DNA of 64,000 bases from G963665545 sp963665545 (lineage in GTDB: Bacteria; Pseudomonadota; Gammaproteobacteria; Xanthomonadales; SZUA-36): assembly GCA_963665545.2 (NCBI GenBank), contig CAXXKZ010000007.1:310001-374000 (forward strand). Reading direction: 5' to 3'. Both the position numbers and the translations under genes were made by a program. Shown here piece after piece: positions 17,406 through 27,041 of the stretch. The notes under the pieces are model-generated. The model was not told the DNA's origin. It worked only from the letters and a program-made list of their open reading frames with translations, and did not search any database. Positions within the stretch are counted from its first letter, which is position 1, and each line of letters starts with the position of its first letter.

Positions 17406-17587
17406 TTAGGAATCAAGTTGACGTTAACGCGGGAAAAAGACTTCGAACAAGTTCAAGTGTGTTAATTGAACCCAGACCTTGCGGACAGTGCCAAATTAGG
17501 GCGAGATCAAATGTCCACTTTTCATGTGTGGATTCAACCGGTCGATGCAACATCTAATCTCTAGAATGTGGGAGGAGGATGTTGTCC

Positions 17588-17929
17588 ATGAAGAAATATC
17601 GACCGTACAGATACTATGCGGAAGCAGACAAGTCATTGATGTGGGACCGCTGGCAACAAGGCGAATCACTGCACAAGATCGCACAACAATTTGATCGCCA
17701 TCACAATGCAGTTCGACGCATTCTGGCCCGTAGCGGTGGGATTCGCCCTCCACCACGGAAGCGGTCCAGGCTGGCCCCGACCTTGTCGGACCGCGAGGAG
17801 GTGTCACGGGGCATCGTGGCCGGTCATTCGATCCGATTGATTGCGATCTCACTCGGGCGAGCGCCGTCTAAGGTCAGTCGAGAGATACACCGCGATGGCG
17901 GGCGGCGACGTTATCGAGCGCGCAGGGCG
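17588..17929 (+). pseudogene. IS30-family transposase N-terminal fragment
   Basis: The fragment starts MKKYRPYRYYAEADKSLMWD and carries two helix-turn-helix regions, ESLHKIAQQFDRHHNAVRRI and GHSIRLIAISLGRAPSKVSR, followed by EIHRDGGRRRYRARRA, the standard start of IS30 transposases. About 115 residues remain. The DDE catalytic domain is missing. The sequence changes near 17929 to a peptidase S15 remnant. The upstream sequence AACCGGTCGATGCAAC at about 17537 resembles an IS30-type left end. Confidence 0.75.
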
Positions 17930-18896
17930 ATAATTCTCTTGATGCCGTAGCAAGGCAGGCGGCCACGCATCAACTCAAATACAAAGCCTCGATTGGCCTC
18001 GAAGGCGGCGGGCCGGTGATGTGGTGGGGCAACATTCCGCCCGACCAGCAGCTGATGGATGACCACAGCCTGGTTTATGACAGTGCGCCTTTGGATGCGC
18101 CGCTGGAAATTCTTGGCTTTCCTCGGGCTTTGTTGCGCGTTTCAAGTGATGCAACCCGCGCCAATTGGGTGGTGCGGATTTCCAATGTATCGCCCGATGG
18201 CCAGGTGACCCAAGTCAGCGGTGCCGGCTTTAACGGCACGCATCGCAAATCGGCCCGCGAGCCCAGCGACCTGGTGCCGGGGCAGACTTTCGACCTCGAC
18301 ATCGAGATGCAATTCACCTCCTGGGTGTTTCCCAAGGGGCACCGCATCCGGCTGGCTGTGAGCAATGCCCAGTGGCAGATGTTTGGCCCACGCCTTTTCC
18401 GATGACCAACACGCTGGAGCTCGGCGGTGCGGACGGGGCACGTTTGGTCCTGCCAGTAGTGCCGCCGGCAGAACGGCCGGCGCCGGTGTTCAAAGTGCCT
18501 GAGCCAGGCCCAACCCTGGCTGGTTTTGAAACACTCGATGGCGGCAACGTCAGTGGCTATGGCGAAATCAATTCAGTGCAACGCGACCCGGTGACCGGAG
18601 AGGCATTCGGCGTGGCCACCAATTCAGGCGCCACGCGTTATCCCTGGGGCATTGAGCGCTTTGAAGAGCGAATTGAGCACCGCACCTCGGATGTGAATCC
18701 GGCCAATTCCTCGGTGCGGGGTATTTATGCCCTGACCCAGGAGCTTGATGACCGGACGCTGCGGTTTGAGCAGGATGTGGTGTTCAGCAGCGATGCTGAG
18801 AATTTTCGCATGATCTTCACCCGCCTCGTTGTGGTTGACGGCGAACTTGTCCGTGAGAAGCAGTGGGACGAGATTATTCCGCGGGATTTTCAGTGA
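17930..18896 (+). pseudogene. Peptidase S15 (CocE/NonD-type hydrolase) C-terminal remnant with a frameshift
   Basis: The frame is open from the IS30 joint (NSLDAVARQAATHQLKYKAS) through GGPVMWWGNIPPD and the PepX-C jelly-roll domain (VVRISNVSPDGQVTQVSGAG, VFPKGHRIRLAVSNAQWQM). Near 18380 it shifts; the other frame carries on as WPTPFPMTNTLELGG to QWDEIIPRDFQ and stops at 18896. The catalytic alpha/beta-hydrolase part is missing, so the gene is dead. The family cleaves acyl or X-Pro bonds. Confidence 0.75.
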
Positions 18897-18898
18897 AA

Positions 18899-18924
18899 CC
18901 CCGGTGACCCCATCCGGGGCCTTT
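18899..18924. terminator. Possible terminator between convergent genes
   Basis: CCCCGG (18899-18904) pairs with CCGGGG (18914-18919) around a 9-base loop, followed by CCTTTAT. It lies exactly between the S15 remnant and the convergent DUF305 gene. The stem is short. Confidence 0.4.
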
Positions 18925-21403
18925 ATCTCAAACGCGCTGCGATGCCGGCCAGAGTCTCGGCCAGAGCCGCCTGGCGGTTCAGGCTGACGTCGCCGGATCC
19001 TGCGTCCAGGCCCGCCGCCAATGAGTCCAGCGTGTCCGCCAGTTCGGCATCGCGCTGACCATCACCCAGCCGCGAATCCGCCTGCCCCAGCGCGGCCGTC
19101 AGATCGTCTGCAAGGGCCACCGGTACCGCCTCACCGCGCTGCAACTGATCGAGGTAGGCCCGCGCCACGACTGGTTCGGCCGGCCAGGTCACGCGGAACT
19201 GCTGCTGCGGATTGAACCTACCGCCCTGCTCCGCAATGGTCGCCGCCGCGATCTCATTTTCGGACAGGTAATCGCTGGGCGTGAGCGCCAGCACGTCCAA
19301 ACCGCGTGCGATCTCGGTGCCGTAGATGCGGCCGTTGTACCAGTAGCTCGACCAGAATCCGCCCATCACCATTTCCTCTGCATACACCGGGCCCCGGTCA
19401 AAGTAGGCAATCTCAACCGGGTTCGCCGAGTCCGTGAAGTCGATCACCGAGATGCCACCCTGGTACCACGCCTGGACGAAGATGTCGCGGCCCGGTACGG
19501 GCACGATCGAACCGTTGTGCGCCACGCAGTTTTCCTCCTCGACCTGTGGCGCCGGCATCTTGAAGTGGCTGCGGAATTCCAGTTTGCCGTCGACAATGTC
19601 GTAGATTGCGTCGGCGCCCCAGTCGAGTGGGTCGAAGGCACGGCACCGCGGTCGGCCGCCACCACCCCATTCGTCCGTGAACAAGACCTTTGTGCCATCG
19701 TTATTGAAGGTCGCCGAGTGCCAGTAGGCGAAGCCCTCGTCGACGACTTCGGACATGCGCTGCGGATTGAACGGGTCGGAGATGTCGAAAAGGATGCCAT
19801 TGCCCGAGCACGCGCCAGCGGCGATGCCAGCCTCCGGGAACACCGTGATGTCGTGGCACTGGTCGGTCTGGTAGGTTTCCTGGGTGTGGTCGCCATGGTC
19901 ACCGCCCCGCCACAGTCCGGCCAATGCGCCGGTTTCGGGGTCGGCGAATACCGTCGGGCTGGCGACGATGCGCGCGCTGGCGGGGTCGTCGACCGGAATC
20001 TCGATGACATCGATGCGGAACAATGCGGTGCGGTCGTCGCCGGGCAATTCGCTGAAGCAAGTCTCCATCTCGTCCTGCTCGCGCACGCTGGAAGTGCCGG
20101 AGTTGTAGACGATGATTTTGCCGTCCTCACCGGGTCCGGACACCACCGAATGGGTGTGCGAGCCGCGGCAGGTCTGGATCGCGCCCACCTGTACCGGCCG
20201 GGTCAGGTCACTGATGTCAAAGATGCGAATACCGCGGAATCGCTCTTCGCTGACATCGTCGGGAACGCCTTTGAGGCCGCAATCGACGCGTCCGCGCGTC
20301 TGTTCCACCGACATGATCAAGAGGTTTCCAACGATGGAAACATCGCCTTGCCCGCCCGGGCAGACAATCGATGCGGCGAGTTGCGGCACACCGTTGTCCA
20401 ACAGGCGATAGATGTTGTAACCGTGGTAGCTGCCGGCCACCATGACATTCTTGCTGAAGGCGAGATCGGTGTTGGCGAAGTTCAGGAAAGGTGAGCGCGG
20501 GTCATCCTCGCCACCTTCATCATCTTCTTCATCATCTTCTTCATCGGCAGCAGCGTTTTCCTGGTCGTCATCGACCTGCAAGCGACTGATCGGTATCCCC
20601 GCCGGATTGGCCGGGTCGTAGAAGCCCGGTGGCTTGGGCAGCGAGGCCACAAGTCGCATGTTCAGCATCGCCTGATCGGCATCTCTGAACCCGGCTTTGA
20701 GCCCCGCACGCGGATCAGTGGAGAGCGAAACTAGCAGCCTGTTCATGCGCTCGATCTCAGTAGTCTGGTCATTGGTGATGTCGGTAGTGAACTCGAACAG
20801 CACCGGATCGTAAGCCGAGCCCGGCTGCTTCAGCAGTTCCTTGACCATGGTCACCGCGCCGTCGTGGTGGGTGATCATCAACTCCAGGAACAGCTTGTCG
20901 AAGTCTGTGCTGTTTGAGCGGGCGAGCTCAGCCATTTGCTCCGGGGTGGCCATGCCGGCCATCTTGTGGGTGGTCTGCATGGCACTGTGCTCGGTCGGTT
21001 CGGGCACGCGCTCGCCGCGTTCACGCAGCCAGGCCTGCATGAATTTGATTTCGTCGTTCTGCGAGGCGTTGATGCGCCCGGCGACATCGACCAATTCCGG
21101 CCGGTTGGTGCGGTCAGCCACCAGTTCCGCCATTTCGACGGCCTGGTGGTGGTGGGGGACCATATCCTGCATAAACACCACGTCGGCCGGCGAATAGCCC
21201 GAGTTGGCAATCGCAATCGCCTCCTCAGCGCTGAGTTCTCTTGGCGGTTCGCCCAGTGCGCCGGGTTGAACGATGGGTGCTTCCTGGCCGAAACCGATGG
21301 CGGTAAAACCCAGCAGAACCCCGCCAATGACAGCGGACCGTAAACTTACCCAACCGGTGCCGGCGGGTCGCCTGCGGCTGCAGTGAACTGTGGTGATGAT
21401 CAT
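18923..21403 (-). CDS. Secreted DUF305 and LVIVD-repeat protein
   Basis: The protein has 826 residues. A signal peptide (about residues 20-40, VIGGVLLGFTAIGFGQ) is followed by a DUF305 ferritin-like four-helix domain with paired histidine motifs MVPHHHQAVEMAELV and MITHHDGAVTMVKELL. An acidic linker (ADEEDDEEDDEGGEDD) leads to a long LVIVD-type beta-propeller (residues about 280-720) with repeats such as GIRIFDISDLTRPVQVG and ISVIDFTDSANPVEIAYFD. The start at 21403 has GGAGAGGAGA upstream. DUF305 proteins are often linked to metals. A surface or periplasmic role is inferred, and the substrate is unknown. Confidence 0.8.
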   Translation of the reverse strand: MIITTVHCSRRRPAGTGWVSLRSAVIGGVLLGFTAIGFGQEAPIVQPGALGEPPRELSAEEAIAIANSGYSPADVVFMQDMVPHHHQAVEMAELVADRTNRPELVDVAGRINASQNDEIKFMQAWLRERGERVPEPTEHSAMQTTHKMAGMATPEQMAELARSNSTDFDKLFLELMITHHDGAVTMVKELLKQPGSAYDPVLFEFTTDITNDQTTEIERMNRLLVSLSTDPRAGLKAGFRDADQAMLNMRLVASLPKPPGFYDPANPAGIPISRLQVDDDQENAAADEEDDEEDDEGGEDDPRSPFLNFANTDLAFSKNVMVAGSYHGYNIYRLLDNGVPQLAASIVCPGGQGDVSIVGNLLIMSVEQTRGRVDCGLKGVPDDVSEERFRGIRIFDISDLTRPVQVGAIQTCRGSHTHSVVSGPGEDGKIIVYNSGTSSVREQDEMETCFSELPGDDRTALFRIDVIEIPVDDPASARIVASPTVFADPETGALAGLWRGGDHGDHTQETYQTDQCHDITVFPEAGIAAGACSGNGILFDISDPFNPQRMSEVVDEGFAYWHSATFNNDGTKVLFTDEWGGGGRPRCRAFDPLDWGADAIYDIVDGKLEFRSHFKMPAPQVEEENCVAHNGSIVPVPGRDIFVQAWYQGGISVIDFTDSANPVEIAYFDRGPVYAEEMVMGGFWSSYWYNGRIYGTEIARGLDVLALTPSDYLSENEIAAATIAEQGGRFNPQQQFRVTWPAEPVVARAYLDQLQRGEAVPVALADDLTAALGQADSRLGDGQRDAELADTLDSLAAGLDAGSGDVSLNRQAALAETLAGIAARLR

Positions 21404-21506
21404 GAAATTCTCTCCTCTCCAGAATCTTGTCGTTGAACGCCACCGGGCGCTTCGCGGACGGGAATTATAAACCTGTTTGAGCACTTTTCTCGCCTGCGAG
21501 GCGAGT

Positions 21507-21520
21507 TTTACTCTGGCCCC
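21507..21520 (-). repeat. Short copy of the GGGGYCAGAGTAAA repeat supplying a stop codon
   Basis: The complement reads GGGGCCAGAGTAAA. It matches the first 14 bp of the repeat ends at 499, 864 and 31153 with one difference. The TAA in it is the stop codon of the lipoprotein gene. Confidence 0.5.
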
Positions 21521-22506
21521 AAACTTTCCCCCAAACTCTTCGCGGGCACCAGACCGGACAGCCAGTGGGCCACATTGAGGGTGAATTGCAAGTTGTGCGG
21601 CGCCTTGGGGTGGTTGAATCCTTTTGGCGCGTTGCCCCCCGGCATTAATTGTGCGGAAAACATACCGGCCTCTCCGAACACCGCGACGCGGCCCCGGCCC
21701 CAGCTCAGCGTGGCAGCTTGCAGCAGACCGGTAACCGGAACACGCGGCGTTTTTTCGCTCATGGGCGGGCGGCCGGAAGGCGGCACAAACAGTTCAAATG
21801 GCCCCATCAGCACCATCAAGGCTCGCCCTTCTGCGCCCGGGACGAAATGGAACGCCTGGCCGGTAAACCCGTAGACATACGGCACCGCTTCAAGCTGATT
21901 GCGTCCGCGCGAGATTGGATGCTGCCGCAAACTGCCATCCTCGATTCGAAATGCGTAGTGGCCACGGTCACCCCCCCGCAGGTAGGCGTAACCGTTCATG
22001 AATTGCAGCCCGAAGCGGGCAGCTAGTTCTGTGGCCGCACCCGCCCAAGGCTGATGGTCAGCCATCAACCACAGCGCGCCACCGTCTGCCACCCAGGAAT
22101 CAATCGCCTGAATTTCCAGCGGTGTAAATGCGGAAAGATTCGGCAGAGCGGCATCGGTGACGTCGCTCGAATGCAAGGCATTTGAAATGACAAGAATATC
22201 AATCTCAACCAGGTTCGCCGGGTCGAATTGGGTCTTGAATGGCCGCACGTCATAGCCATCGAGTGACAGCAGCTCGGCGAAGGCTCGATAGCGGCCACCG
22301 GCGACGTTGAAATTGTGGTGAGCCTCGTCGATTGCCACGCTGGGGCCCTCACCAGGGGCCCAAGCCGGGTCAGCCACATGAACAACATATGAGGGATCAG
22401 ATCGTTGCTCACGGGTGGCCGAGTCAGATTCGCGCCAGTCGCAGGAAACGCATAACAACATCAGCAAAAATGGGGTTAAGCGTGGGCTCATTTCAATGGC
22501 TTTCAT
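21508..22506 (-). CDS. Lipoprotein with a glutamine-amidotransferase-like fold (DUF4350-like)
   Basis: The product has 332 residues and a lipobox near LLMLLCVSCDW. The mature part begins with VAIDEAHHNFN and RYRAFAELLSLDGYDV, then LVISNAL, then VADGGALWLMADHQPW, the layout of GATase1-like or DUF4350 domains. No Cys-His-Glu catalytic triad is evident. The start at 22506 overlaps the stop of the upstream polysaccharide gene (ATGA). The last codons, GGG CCA GAG TAA, lie inside a copy of the dispersed GAGTAAA repeat, so the natural C-terminus may have been replaced. Confidence 0.65.
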   Translation of the reverse strand: MKAIEMSPRLTPFLLMLLCVSCDWRESDSATREQRSDPSYVVHVADPAWAPGEGPSVAIDEAHHNFNVAGGRYRAFAELLSLDGYDVRPFKTQFDPANLVEIDILVISNALHSSDVTDAALPNLSAFTPLEIQAIDSWVADGGALWLMADHQPWAGAATELAARFGLQFMNGYAYLRGGDRGHYAFRIEDGSLRQHPISRGRNQLEAVPYVYGFTGQAFHFVPGAEGRALMVLMGPFELFVPPSGRPPMSEKTPRVPVTGLLQAATLSWGRGRVAVFGEAGMFSAQLMPGGNAPKGFNHPKAPHNLQFTLNVAHWLSGLVPAKSLGESLGPE

Positions 22507-23421
22507 GCGTCCTGTAACACCTGCCCGTCCCACCGCACCAGCCAGCTCTCCCTGCCTTTGAGCGAATACTCATAAACCCCGCGAATCTTGTGGTAACTCC
22601 CCTCGACCAGGTAACAGGACTTGCTCAGCAGGTGGGCGACGATGGCCACGTGCAGGCGGGTGGTGACGATGACGGCGGCGCCGGCTATGGTGTCCAGATA
22701 GGACTCAAAGTCATTGACTTCCGCGAGGCTGATATCGCTGCTGATAACAGTCGTGCCAACCAGGTCGTGGCCTTTCCTGGCAAGAAATGTCAGTGCGGCC
22801 TGATTGAATGCAGAATTCTGATCCTGTTTTCGGCGCCAACGGCCAAGCAGATGTTTGCGCACCGCGGTTCGCGCTCTCTCGAGGACGAATTCGAGCCCGG
22901 CGGGCGCCAGCACTCTGCGCCGCCCGGTGGGGCCTTCCCAGTCGTCACGTTCCACGATCAGGACAATGCTATCGCCGGCCGTCTCGCGACGCTGGCTGAT
23001 CATCGGGTGGTCGCTGAGGTTCATGGCCAGATCATGATCCAGGCCGATGCGCACATCGCCTGAAAAATTCACCGCGCGCAACAGCTTGGCGCTTTCGCGC
23101 TCGCGGGCAAACAGCCAGGTTGCGGCGGCTCTGCCCGCCAGCAGTTGCCGCAGGTCGGTTTCGATGATGTGGAAACTCGAGGGCAGGACGGCCAGCGGGG
23201 TATCGGGAAACTTGTTGCCGTAGCGCTGCAGCGTCTGCAAGCCGTGCCAGCCATCGGCCATGCTGCCGCCGCCGCTCAACACGATAATTTGCGCGGCCGC
23301 CGGGTCGCTGGACATACGAGCGCCGGCCTGCTTCAGCAGATCGCCAGCCGCCAGCGCGATCAGCGCGTCGCCGTGGTTTCCGACCAGTGGGTCGAAGTAA
23401 ACTCGCTGCCCCTGCAGACCC
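22503..23421 (-). pseudogene. Polysaccharide pyruvyl transferase family protein, 5' end removed by an IS
   Basis: The remaining frame reads VYFDPLVGNHGDALIALAAG at its upstream end, then IIVLSGGGSMADG, and near the end VIVTTRLHVAIVAHLLSK and CYLVEGSYHKIRGVYEY, the pattern of pyruvyl transferases and related exopolysaccharide enzymes. The frame is cut at about 23421, where the IS481 element begins, so the normal start is lost. The ATG at 23315 could give a shortened protein, but that would lack the GNHGD segment. The gene belonged to a surface-polysaccharide cluster. Confidence 0.75.
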
Positions 23422-23486
23422 TATGAAATGTACGACTTCGTGGGACGATTTCACTAACCTCAAAGTGCATTGCACAGGAGAGCGTT

Positions 23487-24392
23487 ATGGATCGTCAAGC
23501 ACAAAGAGATATTCGCCGGAAATTGAATTGTCTACAGTTTGCACAGGAACGCGGGAGTAATGTATTAGCCTGCCGTAAATTTGGAGTCTCCAAGTCATCG
23601 TTTTATCGCTGGAAAGCAGGCTATAGAGAGAAAGGAGAAGCAGGCCTCATCAACTCCAAGCCATGCCCCGAGAACCTACTGCTTCGCACCCCAGCACCGA
23701 TCGAGGAAAAGATTCTACATCTACGGCGCACCTACCACTTTGGCCCGGATCGAATCGCCTGGTATCTGGAGCGCTATCACCAGATCAAAATATCGGGCAA
23801 GGGTGTTTACTATGTGCTCAAAAGACATGGACTGAATCGGTTGCCTCAAAATTGTCGCAAGCGCTCTATTCCCACCTTCAAACGCTACCAAAAACAAGTC
23901 CCGGGTCATCACATCCAGGTTGACGTTAAGTTTTTGACTTTTATCGATAAACGCGGCCATAGGCTGAAGCGTTACCAGTACACTGCAATCGATGATGCAA
24001 CCCGCATCCGAGCCTTGAAAATTTATCCCAGGCATACACAGGAAAATGCCATCCGCTTCGTCAACCACGTGATCGAGCAATTCCCGTTTCGCCTGCACAC
24101 CATCCGCACGGACAACGGTCACGAATTCCAGGCCAAATTTCATTGGCATCTGAAGGACCTGGGCATTAATCACTTCTACATCAGACCCGCGACCCCACGA
24201 TTGAACGGCAAAGTGGAACGATCTCACCTGACCGACAAGCTTGAGTTCTATCAACTCATCGATTACAAAGGCGACGTCGACCTGGCCAAGAAATTACGCG
24301 ACTGGGAGGCCTTCTATAACTTTCTCAGACCGCACGCTGCACTGAATGGAAAAACCCCCTATGAACGGTTGCGCGAGAAGCTGGTAGCATAG
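23487..24392 (+). CDS. IS481-family DDE transposase
   Basis: The protein has 301 residues. It has an N-terminal helix-turn-helix (VLACRKFGVSKSSFYRWKAG) and an rve-type DDE core with HHIQVDVKFLTF (first Asp), TIRTDNGHEFQ (second Asp) and NGKVERSHLTDKLEFY (Glu). The start has AGGAGAG upstream (23475-23481). The gene appears complete and possibly active. Confidence 0.9.
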   Translation: MDRQAQRDIRRKLNCLQFAQERGSNVLACRKFGVSKSSFYRWKAGYREKGEAGLINSKPCPENLLLRTPAPIEEKILHLRRTYHFGPDRIAWYLERYHQIKISGKGVYYVLKRHGLNRLPQNCRKRSIPTFKRYQKQVPGHHIQVDVKFLTFIDKRGHRLKRYQYTAIDDATRIRALKIYPRHTQENAIRFVNHVIEQFPFRLHTIRTDNGHEFQAKFHWHLKDLGINHFYIRPATPRLNGKVERSHLTDKLEFYQLIDYKGDVDLAKKLRDWEAFYNFLRPHAALNGKTPYERLREKLVA

Positions 24393-24426
24393 CTGTTCAC
24401 CGTCCTGCGAAGTTATTACCATCACA

Positions 24427-25302
24427 GCGGGAGTAATGTATTAGCCTGCCGTAAATTTGGAGTCTCCAAGTCATCGTTTTATCGCTGGAAAGCAGGCTAT
24501 AGAGAGAAAGGAGAAGCAGGCCTCATCAACTCCAAGCCATGCCCCGAGAACCTACTGCTTCGCACCCCAGCACCGATCGAGGAAAAGATTCTACATCTAC
24601 GGCGCACCTACCACTTTGGCCCGGATCGAATCGCCTGGTATCTGGAGCGCTATCACCAGATCAAAATATCGGGCAAGGGTGTTTACTATGTGCTCAAAAG
24701 ACATGGACTGAATCGGTTGCCTCAAAATTGTCGCAAGCGCTCTATTCCCACCTTCAAACGCTACCAAAAACAAGTCCCGGGTCATCACATCCAGGTTGAC
24801 GTTAAGTTTTTGACTTTTATCGATAAACGCGGCCATAGGCTGAAGCGTTACCAGTACACTGCAATCGATGATGCAACCCGCATCCGAGCCTTGAAAATTT
24901 ATCCCAGGCATACACAGGAAAATGCCATCCGCTTCGTCAACCACGTGATCGAGCAATTCCCGTTTCGCCTGCACACCATCCGCACGGACAACGGTCACGA
25001 ATTCCAGGCCAAATTTCATTGGCATCTGAAGGACCTGGGCATTAGTCACTTCTACATCAGACCCGCGACCCCACGATTGAACGGCAAAGTGGAACGATCT
25101 CACCTGACCGACAAGCTTGAGTTCTATCAACTCATCGATTACAAAGGCGACGTCGACCTGGCCAAGAAATTACGCGACTGGGAGGCCTTCTATAACTTTC
25201 TCAGACCGCACGCTGCACTGAATGGAAAAACCCCCTATGAACGGTTGCGCGAGAAGCTGGTAGCATAGCTGTTCACCGTCCTGCGAAGTTATTACCATCA
25301 CA
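24427..25302 (+). pseudogene. Truncated duplicate of the IS481 transposase
   Basis: This unit repeats 23551-24426. It lacks the original start and first 22 codons; the frame before GSNVLACRKF has no ATG. The catalytic core is complete, with one change relative to the first copy (Asn to Ser in LGISHFYIRP). An internal ATG at 24690 could give a fragment of 192 residues, but no DNA-binding domain would be included. Confidence 0.85.
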
Positions 25303-25509
25303 CTCGTACAATACGTTACCGGGGTCTGAGGCCGATACATCGATGTAGCTGATACTGCTTTGATTCTGAGCATCTCTTGTCGCGTAATAAATCCGCAGTA
25401 CATCTGAATCGATGATCTCAACTGTCGGCATGGAGGCGTGGGTTTTGCCCCATTGGTGAACCCCAAGAGGCTGGTAAATACGTCCCTTTTTTGTCCACTT
25501 CACCGCCAA
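25303..25509 (-). pseudogene. N-terminal fragment of a beta-propeller glycosidase-like protein
   Basis: The fragment reads MAVKWTKKGRIYQPLG, then HASMPTVEIIDSDVLRIYYA and SYIDVSASDPGNVLY, and is then cut by the IS481 right end at 25302. This N-terminus occurs in proteins of unknown function in polysaccharide clusters that resemble GH43-type five-bladed propellers. About 69 native residues remain. Confidence 0.65.
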
Positions 25510-25592
25510 CTACATCCTCATCTGTTTACTTGAGATTCTAAGCTTTCTGGCAGGGTTTCCACGATATACACTCCAAGGATCCGTGTCGCGTG

Positions 25593-26171
25593 TTAGCACT
25601 GACCCCATTGAGATAAAGCCCCTTTCGCTATCACTGTGTTGTCCTTAATTGTGGCGTTAACACCCAAGAAGGAATTGTCCCCCACACTACAATTTCCAGA
25701 AAGAACCACGTGGGATGAAATGAAGACATGGTTGGAGATCGTACTATGATGGCCAATATGATTTCCGCTCCACAGGATTACGTTGTCACCAATCGTCACG
25801 TAGGGTTGAATCGTATTGTTTTCTAATATGAAACAGTTTTCCCCCACAGAGGTTTCAGGAAGTACGGTGGCACGAGAGCTCAGGTAGGTGACAAACTGAT
25901 AGCCTTTTTCCTTGATTTGTCGATAAACACGTTGGCGCACACCGTTCATTTCGTGCCAATACATTGGCGCAAAGAATAAAAACTTCTCCGGAGAGAACTC
26001 GCGTTCGACATCTTCAAAGGGCACAATCGGCAACCCTTCGAACTCAGGGTAGGCAGGCAGGAAGGGACGGGTTACGCAAAAAGCAGCCACGTCGTGGGCG
26101 CTATCCTCAGTAAGATACAAATGGGCAAGGGACGCGATATCTTTGATTCCAAATATCAAAACTTGAGCCAT
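25593..26171 (-). CDS. NeuD-like sugar O-acyltransferase (left-handed beta-helix)
   Basis: The protein has 192 residues. A PglD/NeuD-type N-terminal nucleotide-sugar binding region (QVLIFGIKDIASLAHLYL) is followed by hexapeptide repeats such as TIGDNVILWSGNHIGHHSTI and SVGDNSFLGVNATI. Such enzymes acetylate or formylate amino sugars for O-antigen or glycan synthesis. The C-terminus is short, ending KGALSQWGQC right after the helix, and may have been altered. It follows WbqC, 30 bp away, in the same orientation. Confidence 0.78.
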   Translation of the reverse strand: MAQVLIFGIKDIASLAHLYLTEDSAHDVAAFCVTRPFLPAYPEFEGLPIVPFEDVEREFSPEKFLFFAPMYWHEMNGVRQRVYRQIKEKGYQFVTYLSSRATVLPETSVGENCFILENNTIQPYVTIGDNVILWSGNHIGHHSTISNHVFISSHVVLSGNCSVGDNSFLGVNATIKDNTVIAKGALSQWGQC

Positions 26172-26201
26172 GAGAGAGAGCCGGTGACTAAATTCAAACC
26201 A

Positions 26202-26900
26202 TTATATGAGTGTGTACCGATCAAGATATTCCCGAACCCTGTCTTTTGAGTTGAACATCAGCACATCGATGATCGAAAGACCCGGCTGAAACGTGTTCTT
26301 GAACTGTGTATATAACACAGGGTCGGTTTTGAGAAACTGAAGCAGGACACCATGACGCTCGAATTCCCCTTTTTTGTACAATCCTCTTCCTCCGACCGAA
26401 TCGATATACGTACTTGCCTGTTCCCGACTGCATATGTCCAAGATGCGGTGTTGACGATTCAATTGGGAATTTTCGTATATCGTGGATGAAGGTATGAACT
26501 CTGTCTCGATGTCCAGGTAATCGCAGACCCGGACCAATGTATTCAGCACAAATCGTGCCAGGTTGTATTCATTTGAGTGAATAAGCTCGCCTATCCATGG
26601 ATATACAGAAGGATACAGAGGTGCCCTGGAATAACTACGCTCAAGGGTCCTCAAGAGCTTCTTTCGCCAGCGATCTCCCGCGACGAGGTGAAGCTCATTG
26701 ATCGTTTTGTTTCGACTTGCCTTTTCAAGGGGGATGGTAATCCAGGCAGGCTCACCGTTGACCAGCACCCGGTTTCTATTGATCCATCGACGCGCGACAT
26801 ATTGCACGTCGTCATAAACTGCGAAACGATCCACCGCATGAATGACTTGAAAGTAGCCCAGATGAGGAAAAATATATGGTTGCTTTATGGCGATTCTCAT
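26202..26900 (-). CDS. WbqC family protein
   Basis: The protein has 232 residues with the family signature IKQPYIFPHLGYFQVIHAVD at the start, then DDVQYVARRWINRNRV and WITIPLEKASRNK. WbqC-like proteins are encoded in O-antigen and other surface-glycan clusters. Their exact reaction is not established; some members are linked to modification of amino sugars with amino acids. It is probably co-transcribed with the acyltransferase downstream and diverges from the DegT aminotransferase gene. Confidence 0.85.
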   Translation of the reverse strand: MRIAIKQPYIFPHLGYFQVIHAVDRFAVYDDVQYVARRWINRNRVLVNGEPAWITIPLEKASRNKTINELHLVAGDRWRKKLLRTLERSYSRAPLYPSVYPWIGELIHSNEYNLARFVLNTLVRVCDYLDIETEFIPSSTIYENSQLNRQHRILDICSREQASTYIDSVGGRGLYKKGEFERHGVLLQFLKTDPVLYTQFKNTFQPGLSIIDVLMFNSKDRVREYLDRYTLI

Positions 26901-27041
26901 GAAGTTGTGTTCTGTGCGCTGGATATTGCAATGTTCCTATGCTATACGACACTCTCGGCCGGGTGGTCAATTATTGGCGCTCGCTTTGGAGAGGGGCTGG
27001 CTCAGCCGCATCGACGTTAACCATATTATGAATTCTGAAGC

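Larger units (their letters stand above)
23423..25302 (+). mobile_element. IS481-family element with an 876-bp partial tandem duplication
   Basis: One full transposase gene is followed by a second copy lacking the first 22 codons. Bases 23551-24426 and 24427-25302 are the same except for one substitution (AATCAC against AGTCAC). Both copies end in GAAGTTATTACCATCACA, the probable right end. The left end is near 23423 and shares ACTTCG-N2-GGACG with the complement of the right end. No target duplication is readable. The flanking genes are truncated on both sides, so a deletion accompanied or followed insertion. The left boundary is approximate. Confidence 0.8.

Noticed and set aside
19517..20494. 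Plus-strand ORF of 325 codons opposite the DUF305-LVIVD gene
   Set aside because: It is an antisense shadow in GC-rich coding DNA, with no start signal or domain.
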